DNA from: Bradyrhizobium sp. AZCC 1693
GTDB lineage: Bacteria > Pseudomonadota > Alphaproteobacteria > Rhizobiales > Xanthobacteraceae
DNA length: 64,000 nucleotides
Direction: 5' to 3'
Assembly (NCBI RefSeq): GCF_036924745.1
Contig: NZ_JAZHSD010000001.1
Span: forward strand, 7,191,001 to 7,255,000
The position numbers were made by a program, and so were the translations under genes. Of this stretch, positions 31,317-40,020 are shown piece by piece (within the stretch, counting starts at the first letter, position 1; each line of letters starts with the position of its first letter). Under the pieces are notes generated by a model. The model did no database searches, was not told the DNA's origin, and saw only the letters and a list, made by a program, of their open reading frames with translations.

Positions 31317-32975
31317 ATGAGCACGAGCACGACGGGGGCATCAGGCACATCCACTTTCAAGCCGGCCTTGTGGACGCCGGGCGACTGGAACGCGCTGTTC
31401 GGCTTCGGCACCAACATCCTCGTCAACATGCTGGTACTGACCGGACTGTTGCGCTTCGTGCTGAAGATGCCTGACTCACTCGTGTTCGGCCGCATCCTGC
31501 CGTCGCTCGGCCTGATGATGTGCCTCTCCACCTTCTACTATGCGTATCTCGCTTACAAATTGGCGCAGAAGACCGGCCGCAGCGACGTCTGCGCGCTGCC
31601 GTCGGGCGTCAGCGTGCCGCACATGTTCATCGTCACCTTCGTGATCATGCTGCCGATCACGCTTAGGACCGGCGACCCCATCAAGGGCTGGTCGGCCGGC
31701 CTCGTCTGGGTATTCTTCCAGAGCTTTATTCTGATGATCGGCGGCTTCATCGCGCCATACATCAGAAAGATCACCCCACGCGCGGCGCTGCTCGGCACGC
31801 TCGCCGGTGTCTCCGTCACCTTCATTTCGATGCGCCCGGCGCTGGAAATGTACATGACGCCCCAGATCGGGCTGGTGTGTTTTGCCATCATCCTGGTGAG
31901 CTGGTTCGGCGGCGTGAAGTATTGGCGGGGCATGCCTGCCGGCCTCGTCGCCATTGCGGCCGGCATGATCATCGCGTGGGGATCGAACCTGTTCGGCCTC
32001 GGGCTGGGCGGCCTGAGCCTGAAGGGCGTCGCCGACGCCTTTGCCAATTTCGGCTTCTCGGTGCCGTTGCCGGCCTTCGGCGACGTTTTCTCCGGCTTTG
32101 AATTCCTCGGCATCATTCTCGTGACCGCGATCCCGTTCGGTATCTACGACCTCGTCGAGGCCATGGACAATGTCGAAAGCGCGGAAGCGGCCGGCGACGA
32201 ATATCCGACCACGCGCGTGCTTACCGCCGACGGCGTCGTCAGCCTGATCGGCTGCCTGATGGGTAATCCCTTCATCAACGCGGTCTATATCGGCCATCCC
32301 GGCTGGAAGGCGATGGGCGGGCGGATCGGTTATTCGGCGGCGACCGGCATCATGGTGGTGCTGCTGTCGTGGTTCGGCATCATCTCGGTGTTGCTGGCGC
32401 TGGTGCCCGTCGTCGCGATCTCGCCGATCCTGCTTTATATCGGCATGCTGATCGGCGCGCAGGCGTTCCAGGCCACGCCAGTCAAGCACGCGCCCGCGAT
32501 CGTGTTGGCTCTGACGCCGCATCTCGCGGCTTGGGCAAAATTGCAGATCGACACCATGCTTGCTTCAACAATGTCGGCCGCCCAGACGGTCGGCGGTCTC
32601 GCCGCCGACAAGGTCGATGCCGTCAAGACCGCAGCCATCGCCGCGCTGCCGCAGCAGGGCGTGCTCTATCACGGGCTCGAAGTAATGGGCGGCGGCTCGA
32701 TCCTCGCCGGCCTTGTGCTGGGCGCGATCGGCGTGTTCGTGATCGAGCGCGACTTTCTCAAGGCCTCGGCCTTCGCGCTGGCCGGTGCCGTCATGACCTA
32801 TTTCGGCTTCATGCACGGCGAAGCCGTCGGCATCGGCGGCGGCCTCGGCGTCACGCCGGGCGTGGCGCTGGCTTACCTGGTGATGGCGGGCGGCCTGTAT
32901 GCCCTGTCGAGGACGAGTCCAAGCGCGAGCTACAGTTCGCATTCGGATATACCGATTGCGGCACCGGCAGAGTAG
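31317..32975 (+). CDS. xanthine/uracil/vitamin C permease-like transporter
   Basis: A membrane protein of 552 residues with about 12-13 helices, related to the AzgA-like branch of the nucleobase permease superfamily. The start is two bases after the hydrolase stop, so the two genes form an operon under the sigma-54 promoter. It has an unusual hydrophilic, Ala-rich insertion at about residues 405-440 (AAWAKLQIDTMLASTMSAAQTVGGLAADKVDAVKTAAIA) between two C-terminal helices. Probable cargo is the hydrolase substrate or a related purine or ureide; not demonstrated. Confidence 0.78.
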   Translation: MSTSTTGASGTSTFKPALWTPGDWNALFGFGTNILVNMLVLTGLLRFVLKMPDSLVFGRILPSLGLMMCLSTFYYAYLAYKLAQKTGRSDVCALPSGVSVPHMFIVTFVIMLPITLRTGDPIKGWSAGLVWVFFQSFILMIGGFIAPYIRKITPRAALLGTLAGVSVTFISMRPALEMYMTPQIGLVCFAIILVSWFGGVKYWRGMPAGLVAIAAGMIIAWGSNLFGLGLGGLSLKGVADAFANFGFSVPLPAFGDVFSGFEFLGIILVTAIPFGIYDLVEAMDNVESAEAAGDEYPTTRVLTADGVVSLIGCLMGNPFINAVYIGHPGWKAMGGRIGYSAATGIMVVLLSWFGIISVLLALVPVVAISPILLYIGMLIGAQAFQATPVKHAPAIVLALTPHLAAWAKLQIDTMLASTMSAAQTVGGLAADKVDAVKTAAIAALPQQGVLYHGLEVMGGGSILAGLVLGAIGVFVIERDFLKASAFALAGAVMTYFGFMHGEAVGIGGGLGVTPGVALAYLVMAGGLYALSRTSPSASYSSHSDIPIAAPAE

Positions 32976-32980
32976 GAGGC

Positions 32981-33805
32981 CTACCCGCCCTTGACCGCAC
33001 CCGCGGTCAACCCGGCAACGATCTGCCGCTGCGCCAGTACCGTCAGCAGCAGAACCGGAAACGTGACGATGAGGGCGGCCGCCGCCAGCGGCCCCCAGCT
33101 CAACTGGTCGAACGAGATCATGTTGTAGACGGCGACGGGAAGCGTACGCGTTTCCCGCCCCGCCAGCACGATGCCAAACACAAAGTTGTTCCAGGAGAAG
33201 ATCACCGCGAGGATAAAGGCGACCGCCAGCCCAGGACGCGCGATCGGCAGCGCCACATGGCGGAACACCTGCCAGCGCGTGGCGCCGTCGATCAGTGCCG
33301 CTTCCTCGAGCTCCAGCGGCGTGGTCTCGAAATAACCGATCATGATCCAGATCACGATCGGCACCGTCACCACGAGATGGATGATGATCTGCGGCCACAG
33401 CGTGCCGAGCAATCCGAGCCACTGGAACAGCAGGAACAGCGGGATGAGATAGGACAGGCCCGGCGTGATGCGTGCGATCAGGATCACGATTGCGGATTTA
33501 TGCGCAGCCATGCGCGCGATGCCGTAGCCGGCAGGCACGCCGACCAGCATCGCCAGAAATGTCGCGGTGCCCGTCACCAGCAGGCTGTTGACGAAGTAGG
33601 TCAGGAAGCGGTTGGACGCGAGTACGTCGGCATAATTCTTCCAGGCAATGCGCTCGGGGAAGAAGACCGGCGGGTAAGCCGCGTTGTCGACCTCGTATTT
33701 GAGCGACAGCGAGGCCATCCAGAGAAAGAACAGGATGGCCGGCGACACGATGATGAACACCGCAAACCACAGCCCGATCTTGCCGACGATCTGACGCATG
33801 CTCAT
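32981..33805 (-). CDS. sugar-type ABC transporter permease (MalG-like)
   Basis: A carbohydrate-uptake-1 family permease of 274 residues. The MSMRQIVGKIG start at 33805 is set by an ATGA overlap with the upstream permease. Six helices are predicted, and the EAA loop is LEEAALIDGATRWQVFRHVALP. It is last in a three-gene operon of binding protein, MalF-like permease and MalG-like permease. No ATPase gene is present, so a shared ATPase encoded elsewhere must drive it. Confidence 0.87.
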   Translation of the reverse strand: MSMRQIVGKIGLWFAVFIIVSPAILFFLWMASLSLKYEVDNAAYPPVFFPERIAWKNYADVLASNRFLTYFVNSLLVTGTATFLAMLVGVPAGYGIARMAAHKSAIVILIARITPGLSYLIPLFLLFQWLGLLGTLWPQIIIHLVVTVPIVIWIMIGYFETTPLELEEAALIDGATRWQVFRHVALPIARPGLAVAFILAVIFSWNNFVFGIVLAGRETRTLPVAVYNMISFDQLSWGPLAAAALIVTFPVLLLTVLAQRQIVAGLTAGAVKGG

Positions 33806-34734
33806 GCGCCGCTCCCGATCTCGGTCCACATCGTGCGCTGGCGCAGATGCAACATGATGGCCGCGAGCGCCACGATGAGCAGGAAGAAGATGACCGCGAT
33901 CGCCGATCCATAGCCGAGGTCGTAGTAGATGAAGGCGACGCTGTAGAGATAGAGATTAATGGTCTCCGACGCCGAACCAGGGCCGCCTTGAGTGATCGCA
34001 AAGATGATGTCAAAACTCTTCACCGCGTCGATCATGCGGATCATCCCGGCTATGAACAGGAATGGCGTGATCAGCGGCAGCGTGATGTAGCGGAACATCT
34101 GCCAGACGCCGGCGCCGTCGATTTGCGCGCTCTCATAGGGCTCGGTCGGGATTGCAGCCAGGCCGCCGAGCACGATCAGCATGACAAGCGGCGTCCATTG
34201 CCAGGTCTCGACCAGCACCAGCGACGGGATCACGGTGCCCGGGTGAAACACCCAGAGCTGCGGTGGCATGCCGACCAGCGACAGCAGGTAATTCAGCACG
34301 CCGAGCTGCGGATGGAACATCATGGTCCACACCAGCGCGATCGCAACAGGAGTTGCCATCATCGGCATGATGAAGACGCCGCGCAGGAAGCCGCGCGCGG
34401 GGAATTTGGCGTGAAACACCACGGCCGCGAACGTGCCGAAGATCAGCGGCAGCAGCACGGAGAGCGCGGTGTAAAGGATGGTATGCCACACGGCCTCGAC
34501 GAAGCGGGGATCGCTCGGCAGCCGCACATAATTGGCGAACCCGACAAAGGTGGTCGGCGAGCCGACCTTCCACTGGTTGAGGCTCATCCAGATCGTGAAT
34601 ACCCAGGGAAACACGATCACGGCCAGCACGACGACCAGCGCCGGCACCACGAATGGCCAGTAGGACGGCGGCCGCCATTCGCGCTCCGGCGCGGCTTCCG
34701 CCGCGGCCGGAGTAGTCTGTGTCACAGCACTCAC
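33802..34734 (-). CDS. sugar-type ABC transporter permease (MalF-like)
   Basis: A permease of 310 residues with a cytosolic N-terminal extension rich in Ala and Glu, then six helices. The EAA loop is YESAQIDGAGVWQMFRYITLP. It overlaps the binding-protein gene by four bases upstream and the second permease by four bases downstream, so all three are coupled. Confidence 0.87.
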   Translation of the reverse strand: MSAVTQTTPAAAEAAPEREWRPPSYWPFVVPALVVVLAVIVFPWVFTIWMSLNQWKVGSPTTFVGFANYVRLPSDPRFVEAVWHTILYTALSVLLPLIFGTFAAVVFHAKFPARGFLRGVFIMPMMATPVAIALVWTMMFHPQLGVLNYLLSLVGMPPQLWVFHPGTVIPSLVLVETWQWTPLVMLIVLGGLAAIPTEPYESAQIDGAGVWQMFRYITLPLITPFLFIAGMIRMIDAVKSFDIIFAITQGGPGSASETINLYLYSVAFIYYDLGYGSAIAVIFFLLIVALAAIMLHLRQRTMWTEIGSGA

Positions 34735-36056
34735 GCTTTTTCGCTGCGCTCCAGGATCGGCCGGAACTGCTCGTGGGCCTTCTTCAATTCAGCGGCCGGG
34801 TCGGCGCCGGCCAGCGTCGAGGTGATGGCTGCGCCAACGAGATCGCGGAATTCGGCGACCGGGATGATGACGGGAAGGCCGAGCTTGGAGATCTTGGCGG
34901 AATCGATCACCGACTTCAGCCACTCCGGCGGCATCTTCACGCCCTTCTGAATCTCGGGATCGTTGAGGATCGAGTTGCGGAACGGCACGCCGCCGCCGGC
35001 CTGCAACAGCCGCGCGCCTTGCGTCTTCGAGACCGCCCACTGGCACAGCAGATAGGCGGCTTCCTTGTTCTTGCTGGCCGCCGCGATGCCGAGGCCGTCG
35101 CCATAGGTCGCCGAATATTGTCCCTTCGGCCCCGCGGGTACGACGGTGTAGCCGACCTTGCCGACGATGCGCGAGGCGGCCGGGTCTTCCAGCGGCGGCG
35201 CCCAGCCGACGCCGTCGATCCACATCGCCGATCGACCTTGCGTGAACGACGCCATCGACTCCATCCAGTTGAAGCCGGCGACGCCGGGAGGCGCAACCTT
35301 GGTCAGCAGTGTCTGATAGAGCTTGGTTGCCTCGATCGCCTCGGGGCCATCGGTCAGGATGCCGCCCTTGCCGTCCAAAAATTCGCCGCCGTAATTGAGG
35401 AAGAAGTTGGTCCACAGCGTCATGTTGGCGTTGCGCAAGCCGCGACCGACGAAACCGAACGTACCTTCCTTGGCGTCGGTGAGTTTTTCGGCCGCCGCGA
35501 CCATCTCGTCAAAGGTTTTGGGAACGGCGACGCCCTTCTTCTGGAACAGTTCCTTGTTGTAGTAGAGGATGAAGTAGTCGACCGACCACGGCAGCGACAG
35601 CATCTGCCCTTTGTCGTTCTTGGCGTATTGCAGGCCCGCGGCCGAGAAGTCGCTCTCGACGAGGTCGGGCGCGGTGAGGTTCGGGTCCTTCATGTAACCG
35701 GACATGTCGGCGAGCCAGCCGCCCTTTTCGAACTGCCGCTTCTGCACGTGATAGCTCAGATGAATGACGTCGAAGCTCGGCTTGCCCGAAGCGAGTTCGA
35801 TGACTGCCTTCTGGCGCTGTTGCTGCTCGGGGATCTGCTCGGATTCGACCTGGATGCCCGTGAGTTCGGTGAATCCCTTGATGTACTTCTGCAGATTGTC
35901 ACCACGCGGACCCTTGGCGAGGATCACCTCGAGCTTGGTGCCGGCATATTTCTTCCATTGTACCTCGGCCCGCGCCGGAAAGCCGGTGAGGCTGAGCGCG
36001 CCGGCCGCCGCCGTGCCGGCCAGAAGTGCGCGGCGCGAGATCGAACGGTTCTTCAT
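34731..36056 (-). CDS. sugar-type ABC transporter substrate-binding protein
   Basis: A family-1 extracellular solute-binding protein of 441 residues. The N-terminus MKNRSISRRALLAGTAAAGALSLTGFPARAE has twin arginines before a hydrophobic core and an ARA cleavage site, so Tat export is likely. The ATG at 36054-36056 is preferred over one at 36155, which would hide the signal peptide. Typical motifs include KPSFDVIHLSYHVQ, GQMLSLPWSVDYFILYYNKELF and GRSAMWIDGVGWAPP. The ligand is likely a sugar or polyol. Confidence 0.87.
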   Translation of the reverse strand: MKNRSISRRALLAGTAAAGALSLTGFPARAEVQWKKYAGTKLEVILAKGPRGDNLQKYIKGFTELTGIQVESEQIPEQQQRQKAVIELASGKPSFDVIHLSYHVQKRQFEKGGWLADMSGYMKDPNLTAPDLVESDFSAAGLQYAKNDKGQMLSLPWSVDYFILYYNKELFQKKGVAVPKTFDEMVAAAEKLTDAKEGTFGFVGRGLRNANMTLWTNFFLNYGGEFLDGKGGILTDGPEAIEATKLYQTLLTKVAPPGVAGFNWMESMASFTQGRSAMWIDGVGWAPPLEDPAASRIVGKVGYTVVPAGPKGQYSATYGDGLGIAAASKNKEAAYLLCQWAVSKTQGARLLQAGGGVPFRNSILNDPEIQKGVKMPPEWLKSVIDSAKISKLGLPVIIPVAEFRDLVGAAITSTLAGADPAAELKKAHEQFRPILERSEKA

Positions 36057-36129
36057 TGTTGTTACACTCCCTGGAGGTCGGTTTTTTGTTGAGAGAATAC
36101 TATCGCGTGGGCGGAGGCTGCATAGCCCT

Positions 36130-36135
36130 ATTATA
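36130..36135 (-). promoter_or_regulatory. -10 element of a likely promoter for the sugar importer
   Basis: On the minus strand a perfect TATAAT lies 74 bases before the binding-protein ATG. The region 17 bases upstream (around TCAGTG) matches the -35 consensus poorly, so activation by a regulator is possible. Confidence 0.4.
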
Positions 36136-36205
36136 CGGTATTTTGGCGAGAGCACTGACGTGAATGACCCGATGCGGAGATGGGATTGACAGTTTACGAA
36201 CCAGC

Positions 36206-36219
36206 CTAAACGGGTTTAG
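36206..36219. promoter_or_regulatory. CTAAAC-GG-GTTTAG palindrome, candidate operator
   Basis: An exact 6-bp inverted repeat in the region between the divergent sugar importer and the LVIVD-like gene. It could be a regulator site for either side. Short, so chance cannot be excluded. Confidence 0.3.
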
Positions 36220-36296
36220 CGTCGCCCAACTTTCTAAGGCCTGCATCACCGACTGCGGCTGGGAAAGACAGGCAGCTTACCAGGGGAGCAACGACC

Positions 36297-37619
36297 ATGA
36301 CCGAACTCTCGCGCCGCCAGCACCTCAGACAGCTCGGTGCGCTGGTTGGGACCGCCATGTCCGGTCTGTCTGCGCCCGCATTCTCTGCCGAAGCCGAAAT
36401 TCCTCCGCAAGGAATCGGGAAGGGCATCAAGCACATTTCCTACAGCGACATCGGCGGCCGGCCCGATAGCGTACAAGTGATGGTCAACAAAAAACACGTT
36501 TACGTCGGGCACATGTTCAGCGACGGCGTCACCATTCTGGACGCGTCGGACCCGCGCAACCTGAAGCCCACAGGCTTCTTCACCGCCGGCCAGTACACGC
36601 GCACCCATCACTTGCAGGTTTCGGACGACCTGATGCTGCTCGCCAACGGCGCCAACATCGTGGCGATGCAATCCTACGACAGCATGCGGGGCTACTTCGA
36701 GAACAACCTGGCCGACAGCATCACCAACCGCAAGAAATTCCGGTCCGGCCTGTCCATCCACGATATCTCCAAGCCCAACGAAATGCGCGAAATAGCTTTC
36801 CTTGAAATGCCCGGCTTCGGGATCAACCGTCTGTGGTGGCCGGGAGGACGCTACGCCTATGTCTCGGCGCATTTCGACGGCTTCACCGACCACATCCTGT
36901 GCATTGTCGACCTGCAGAACGTAGCCAAGCCGGAGATCGTCTCCAAATGGTGGCTGCCCGGCATGAATCGCGCCGCAGGCGAGCCCGATTTGCCGAAAGG
37001 CAAGCGCGTCGCCCTGCATCACATGATCACGGCGGGCAACCGCGGTTATGCGGCGTGGCGTGACGGCGGATTCACCATCCATGATATCAGCGATCCCGCA
37101 AAGCCCACACTGATTTCGCGCATCAACTGGTCGCCGCCATTCCCGGGTGGAACGCATACACCTCTGCCCCTGCCCAAGCGGGGATTGGCGGTAGTGGCCG
37201 ACGAGGCGAATGCCGAAAAATGTGCCAAGGGCCTGTTCCACACGTTCATTGTCGACGTTCGCGCTCCTGAAAATCCGGTGCCGATATCGACGCTACCGAC
37301 ACCTCGCGAACGCGATTTCTGCGCCATCGGCACGTTCGGGCCGCACAATTTGCACGAAAATCGGCCCGGTTCGTTCCAAAGCGAAGAGACGGTGTTCGCT
37401 ACCTACAATACGGCAGGGGTGCGGGTGTTCGACATTAAGGATGCCTTCATGCCGAAGGAGGTTGCCTATTGGGTGCCGCCCACGCCCAAGAAGCTGGTAG
37501 ATCCGAGGCCCAATATTTCGCTGGCCGCAAAGACCTGCGACGCTTACGTCACCCCGGAGGGACTGATGTATGTCAGCGACTGGAATGCCGGCATGCATGT
37601 GCTGGAATACGAAGGCTAG
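36297..37619 (+). CDS. secreted LVIVD-repeat-like beta-propeller protein
   Basis: A 440-residue exported protein. The N-terminus MTELSRRQHLRQLGALVGTAMSGLSAPAFSA has twin arginines and an AxA site, which points to Tat. The mature part has repeated blades such as VYVGHMFSDGVTILDASDPRNLKPTG, FRSGLSIHDISKPNEMRE, GYAAWRDGGFTIHDISDPAKPTLIS and VFATYNTAGVRVFDIKDA, the LVIVD-type pattern of surface or periplasmic beta-propellers. Many conserved His occur (THHLQVS, ALHHMIT), which could bind metal. The catalytic role is unknown. Confidence 0.75.
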   Translation: MTELSRRQHLRQLGALVGTAMSGLSAPAFSAEAEIPPQGIGKGIKHISYSDIGGRPDSVQVMVNKKHVYVGHMFSDGVTILDASDPRNLKPTGFFTAGQYTRTHHLQVSDDLMLLANGANIVAMQSYDSMRGYFENNLADSITNRKKFRSGLSIHDISKPNEMREIAFLEMPGFGINRLWWPGGRYAYVSAHFDGFTDHILCIVDLQNVAKPEIVSKWWLPGMNRAAGEPDLPKGKRVALHHMITAGNRGYAAWRDGGFTIHDISDPAKPTLISRINWSPPFPGGTHTPLPLPKRGLAVVADEANAEKCAKGLFHTFIVDVRAPENPVPISTLPTPRERDFCAIGTFGPHNLHENRPGSFQSEETVFATYNTAGVRVFDIKDAFMPKEVAYWVPPTPKKLVDPRPNISLAAKTCDAYVTPEGLMYVSDWNAGMHVLEYEG

Positions 37620-37646
37620 GCCAATTCCGCTCTCCGCATCGCCTGC

Positions 37647-38501
37647 CTACGCCTTGACGAACGCCAGCATCGTGCCGTTGCCTTCAGCCGGCGGCACCAC
37701 AACGCCGCCTGCGCTGCGAACGCCGACCGCACCCAGCGCCTTCTCCGCCGCCGCGACATCGGCCGCGATGACCAGCCCCGCGCCGCCGCGTTCGGGCAAT
37801 CCCGCCAGCGATACGCCGGGATAGCGCTTGCCAAGCTGATCTTTCGTGAGAAACACGAAATCCGCACGGTCGCCACCCGAGGGTACCGCGATCGCGCCAT
37901 CGGGCTCGTTGCGAGTATCACGATCGATCAGCTTGGACATGTGCGCGGCCTCGTTGGCCGGCTCCGGCGCGACGATCAGCACCTGCTTCAAGCGCTTCGC
38001 GCCGTTGGCATGCCTCATCAGTTCGGGAATCCAGACCGTCTCGCGCGTCTTGTGCTGGCAGGCAAAGATACGCACGCCGCCCGGCGCTTCCACCGTCGGC
38101 CATTGAAAGGTCCGGAACCTGGCTTCGGATTCCGTACCATCAGGCAGCGTCACCGGCCGCTCGAAATCCGTCGGGCCAACGGGGATATAACCACGCGCGA
38201 GAATTTCTTCCGCGCCCCGCGCCGAATCCACGGCGGTGAAGGCGATACGCTCGATACCTTCACCGCTCTTTTCAAGGAACGCCCGCGCCGGCTCATTATG
38301 TTCCGTCGGCCTGAGCACGCCGAGCAATTCCATATAGTCAGGGTCGAACATGATGGTGTAATTGCCCGATCCCATATGGGCGCTGTGGGTGCCGCGCGGC
38401 GATACGGTGAAGCCCAGCCGCTTGTAGTTTTCGGCCGCCTTATCGAGATCCTTCACCATGACCACGGCGTGATCGATTCCGATGACGTTTTTGAGTGCCA
38501 C
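37647..38501 (-). CDS. VOC-family protein (glyoxalase/dioxygenase fold)
   Basis: A 284-residue protein of the vicinal-oxygen-chelate superfamily. The N-terminal module starts VIGIDHAVVMVKDLDKAAENYKRLGFTVSPRG, whose His is a metal ligand in the family, and includes YTIMFDPDYMELLGVL. A second, less conserved module fills the C-terminal half. A GTG start is used. Family members open rings, isomerise or conjugate; the substrate here is unknown. It diverges from the amine-oxidase-like gene. Confidence 0.8.
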   Translation of the reverse strand: MALKNVIGIDHAVVMVKDLDKAAENYKRLGFTVSPRGTHSAHMGSGNYTIMFDPDYMELLGVLRPTEHNEPARAFLEKSGEGIERIAFTAVDSARGAEEILARGYIPVGPTDFERPVTLPDGTESEARFRTFQWPTVEAPGGVRIFACQHKTRETVWIPELMRHANGAKRLKQVLIVAPEPANEAAHMSKLIDRDTRNEPDGAIAVPSGGDRADFVFLTKDQLGKRYPGVSLAGLPERGGAGLVIAADVAAAEKALGAVGVRSAGGVVVPPAEGNGTMLAFVKA

Positions 38502-38575
38502 TCTGTTATTTCCTCAGGGCTTGTCAGGGAGCTAAACTAAGCAGAACGACAAGGCGCCTGCAAGAAAGGATCACG

Positions 38576-39880
38576 ATGAATACGAGCAACGTCCGCTGGC
38601 CCGATTCCCTATGGGCCGCGATGACGCCGTCGGGGCCTGAACTGCCCGAACTGACCGGCACACAGCAGGCGGATGTGATCGTAATCGGCGGCGGCTTTAC
38701 CGGCCTCTCCACCGCGCTGCATCTGCGCGAGGCCGGCGTCGATGTGGCGATCGTCGAAGCCGCAGAGCCGGGCTGGGGTGCGTCGGGACGCAACAACGGC
38801 CAGGTGATCCCGACGCTGTCGCGGCCCGATCCGGAGGATATTGTCGCAAAACACGGCGAAGTGGGAGAACGTTTTGTCGGCATGCTGCGCGACAGTGCTT
38901 CCTGTCTGTTTGACGTGACAAGGCGCTACAACATCGACGCCGAGGGAGAACAGGCCGGCTGGGTGCAACCCGTGCATTCGCCTGGCCGCATCAAGATTGC
39001 CGAACGTCGCGTGCGGCAATGGTCAAAATTCGGCGCGCCCGTTGAATTGCTGTCGCGCGACCAGACGCGGGACATGCTTGGCTCCGACGCCTGGTTCGGC
39101 GGTTTCTGGAACAGGACCGGCGGCCACATCAATCCGCTCGCGCTCGCCCGTGGTCTCGCGCGCACCGTGCTCGGTCTCGGCGCCCGCATCTACGCGCGCT
39201 CGCCGGCCGAAAGTTTTGAGCGCCGCAACGACCGCTGGGTGGTCAAGACGGCGAAGGGCGAAATCTCCGGCCGCGCGCTTGTCATGGCGACCAACGCATA
39301 TAGCGGTGAGTTCTCCAAATCGCTGGTGCCGCAGATTGCGCACGAGGTGATGCCGGTGCTGTCCTGGCAGATGGCGACGCAGCCTTTATCCGACAATGTC
39401 CGCAAGACCATCATTCCCGGCCGGCAGGCGATGTCGGACACCCATGGCGAACTCTATTTCGCGCGCTATGACGCGCGGAATCGTCTGGTCACCGGCGGCG
39501 CGGTGATCGGTCCCGGCAACAAGGTGGAGCGGATCAAGGCGCGCGTCACCGAGCGGCTGCAGCGGCTGTGGCCGCAGATCGGCGAGGTCTCGTTCGATTA
39601 CGTCTGGAACGGCTATGTCGGCATGACCACCGATTTCCTGCCGCGCATCCACAAGCTTGGCCCCGATGCCTATGGCTGGACCGGCTGTAACGGCCGTGCG
39701 GTGGCATTGACGATTCCGCTCGGCAATGAACTCGCAAAGGCCGTCCGCGGCGTGCCCGAAAACGAGCTCGCGCTGCCGTTCACCGAGCCGGTGCCGATCG
39801 TCGCCCACGGCATCCTGCGCAAGCTGGCCCCGCTGATGCTGCTGGTCTATCGCCGCAGAGATGCGCGGGAGATGGCGTAG
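38576..39880 (+). CDS. FAD-dependent amine/amino-acid oxidase (DAO family, PuuB-like)
   Basis: A 434-residue flavoprotein with the dinucleotide site VIVIGGGFTGLSTALHLREAG and the following GWGASGRNNGQVIP motif of gamma-glutamylputrescine oxidase-like enzymes. C-terminal WNGYVGMTTDFLPRIHKLGPDAYGWTGCNGRAVALTIPLGNELAK closes the FAD domain. The ATG at 38576 has AAGAAAGGA upstream. The neighbouring peptide/opine importer suggests it may deaminate an imported amine or secondary amino acid; inference. Confidence 0.85.
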   Translation: MNTSNVRWPDSLWAAMTPSGPELPELTGTQQADVIVIGGGFTGLSTALHLREAGVDVAIVEAAEPGWGASGRNNGQVIPTLSRPDPEDIVAKHGEVGERFVGMLRDSASCLFDVTRRYNIDAEGEQAGWVQPVHSPGRIKIAERRVRQWSKFGAPVELLSRDQTRDMLGSDAWFGGFWNRTGGHINPLALARGLARTVLGLGARIYARSPAESFERRNDRWVVKTAKGEISGRALVMATNAYSGEFSKSLVPQIAHEVMPVLSWQMATQPLSDNVRKTIIPGRQAMSDTHGELYFARYDARNRLVTGGAVIGPGNKVERIKARVTERLQRLWPQIGEVSFDYVWNGYVGMTTDFLPRIHKLGPDAYGWTGCNGRAVALTIPLGNELAKAVRGVPENELALPFTEPVPIVAHGILRKLAPLMLLVYRRRDAREMA

Positions 39881-39883
39881 GGT

Positions 39884-40018
39884 TCTCCCTCTCCCCGTCC
39901 TTCACGGGGAGAGGGTCGGGGTGAGGGGCTCTCTCCGCGAGTTCAAAATCGAGTCGTGTGCGCGGAAGCAGCCCCTCTCCCCAACGCTCTCCCCTGCAAG
40001 AGGCGGGGAGAGGGAGCT
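39884..40018. repeat. palindromic intergenic repeat, copy 1
   Basis: The arm CTCTCCCCGTCCTTCACGGGGAGAG is itself a hairpin, followed by GGGTGAGGGGC. The far end carries the mirror parts GCCCCTCTCCCC and GCGGGGAGAGGGAG, so the whole unit can fold into a long imperfect cruciform. It fills the gap between two convergent genes. Related copies lie at 45837 and 54361. Repeats of this type are frequent in Bradyrhizobium-like genomes and may act as bidirectional terminators. Confidence 0.8.
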
Positions 40019-40020
40019 TA

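Noticed and set aside
36186..36191. TTGACA as a -35 element for the LVIVD-like gene
   Set aside because: No acceptable -10 hexamer lies 16-18 bases downstream.
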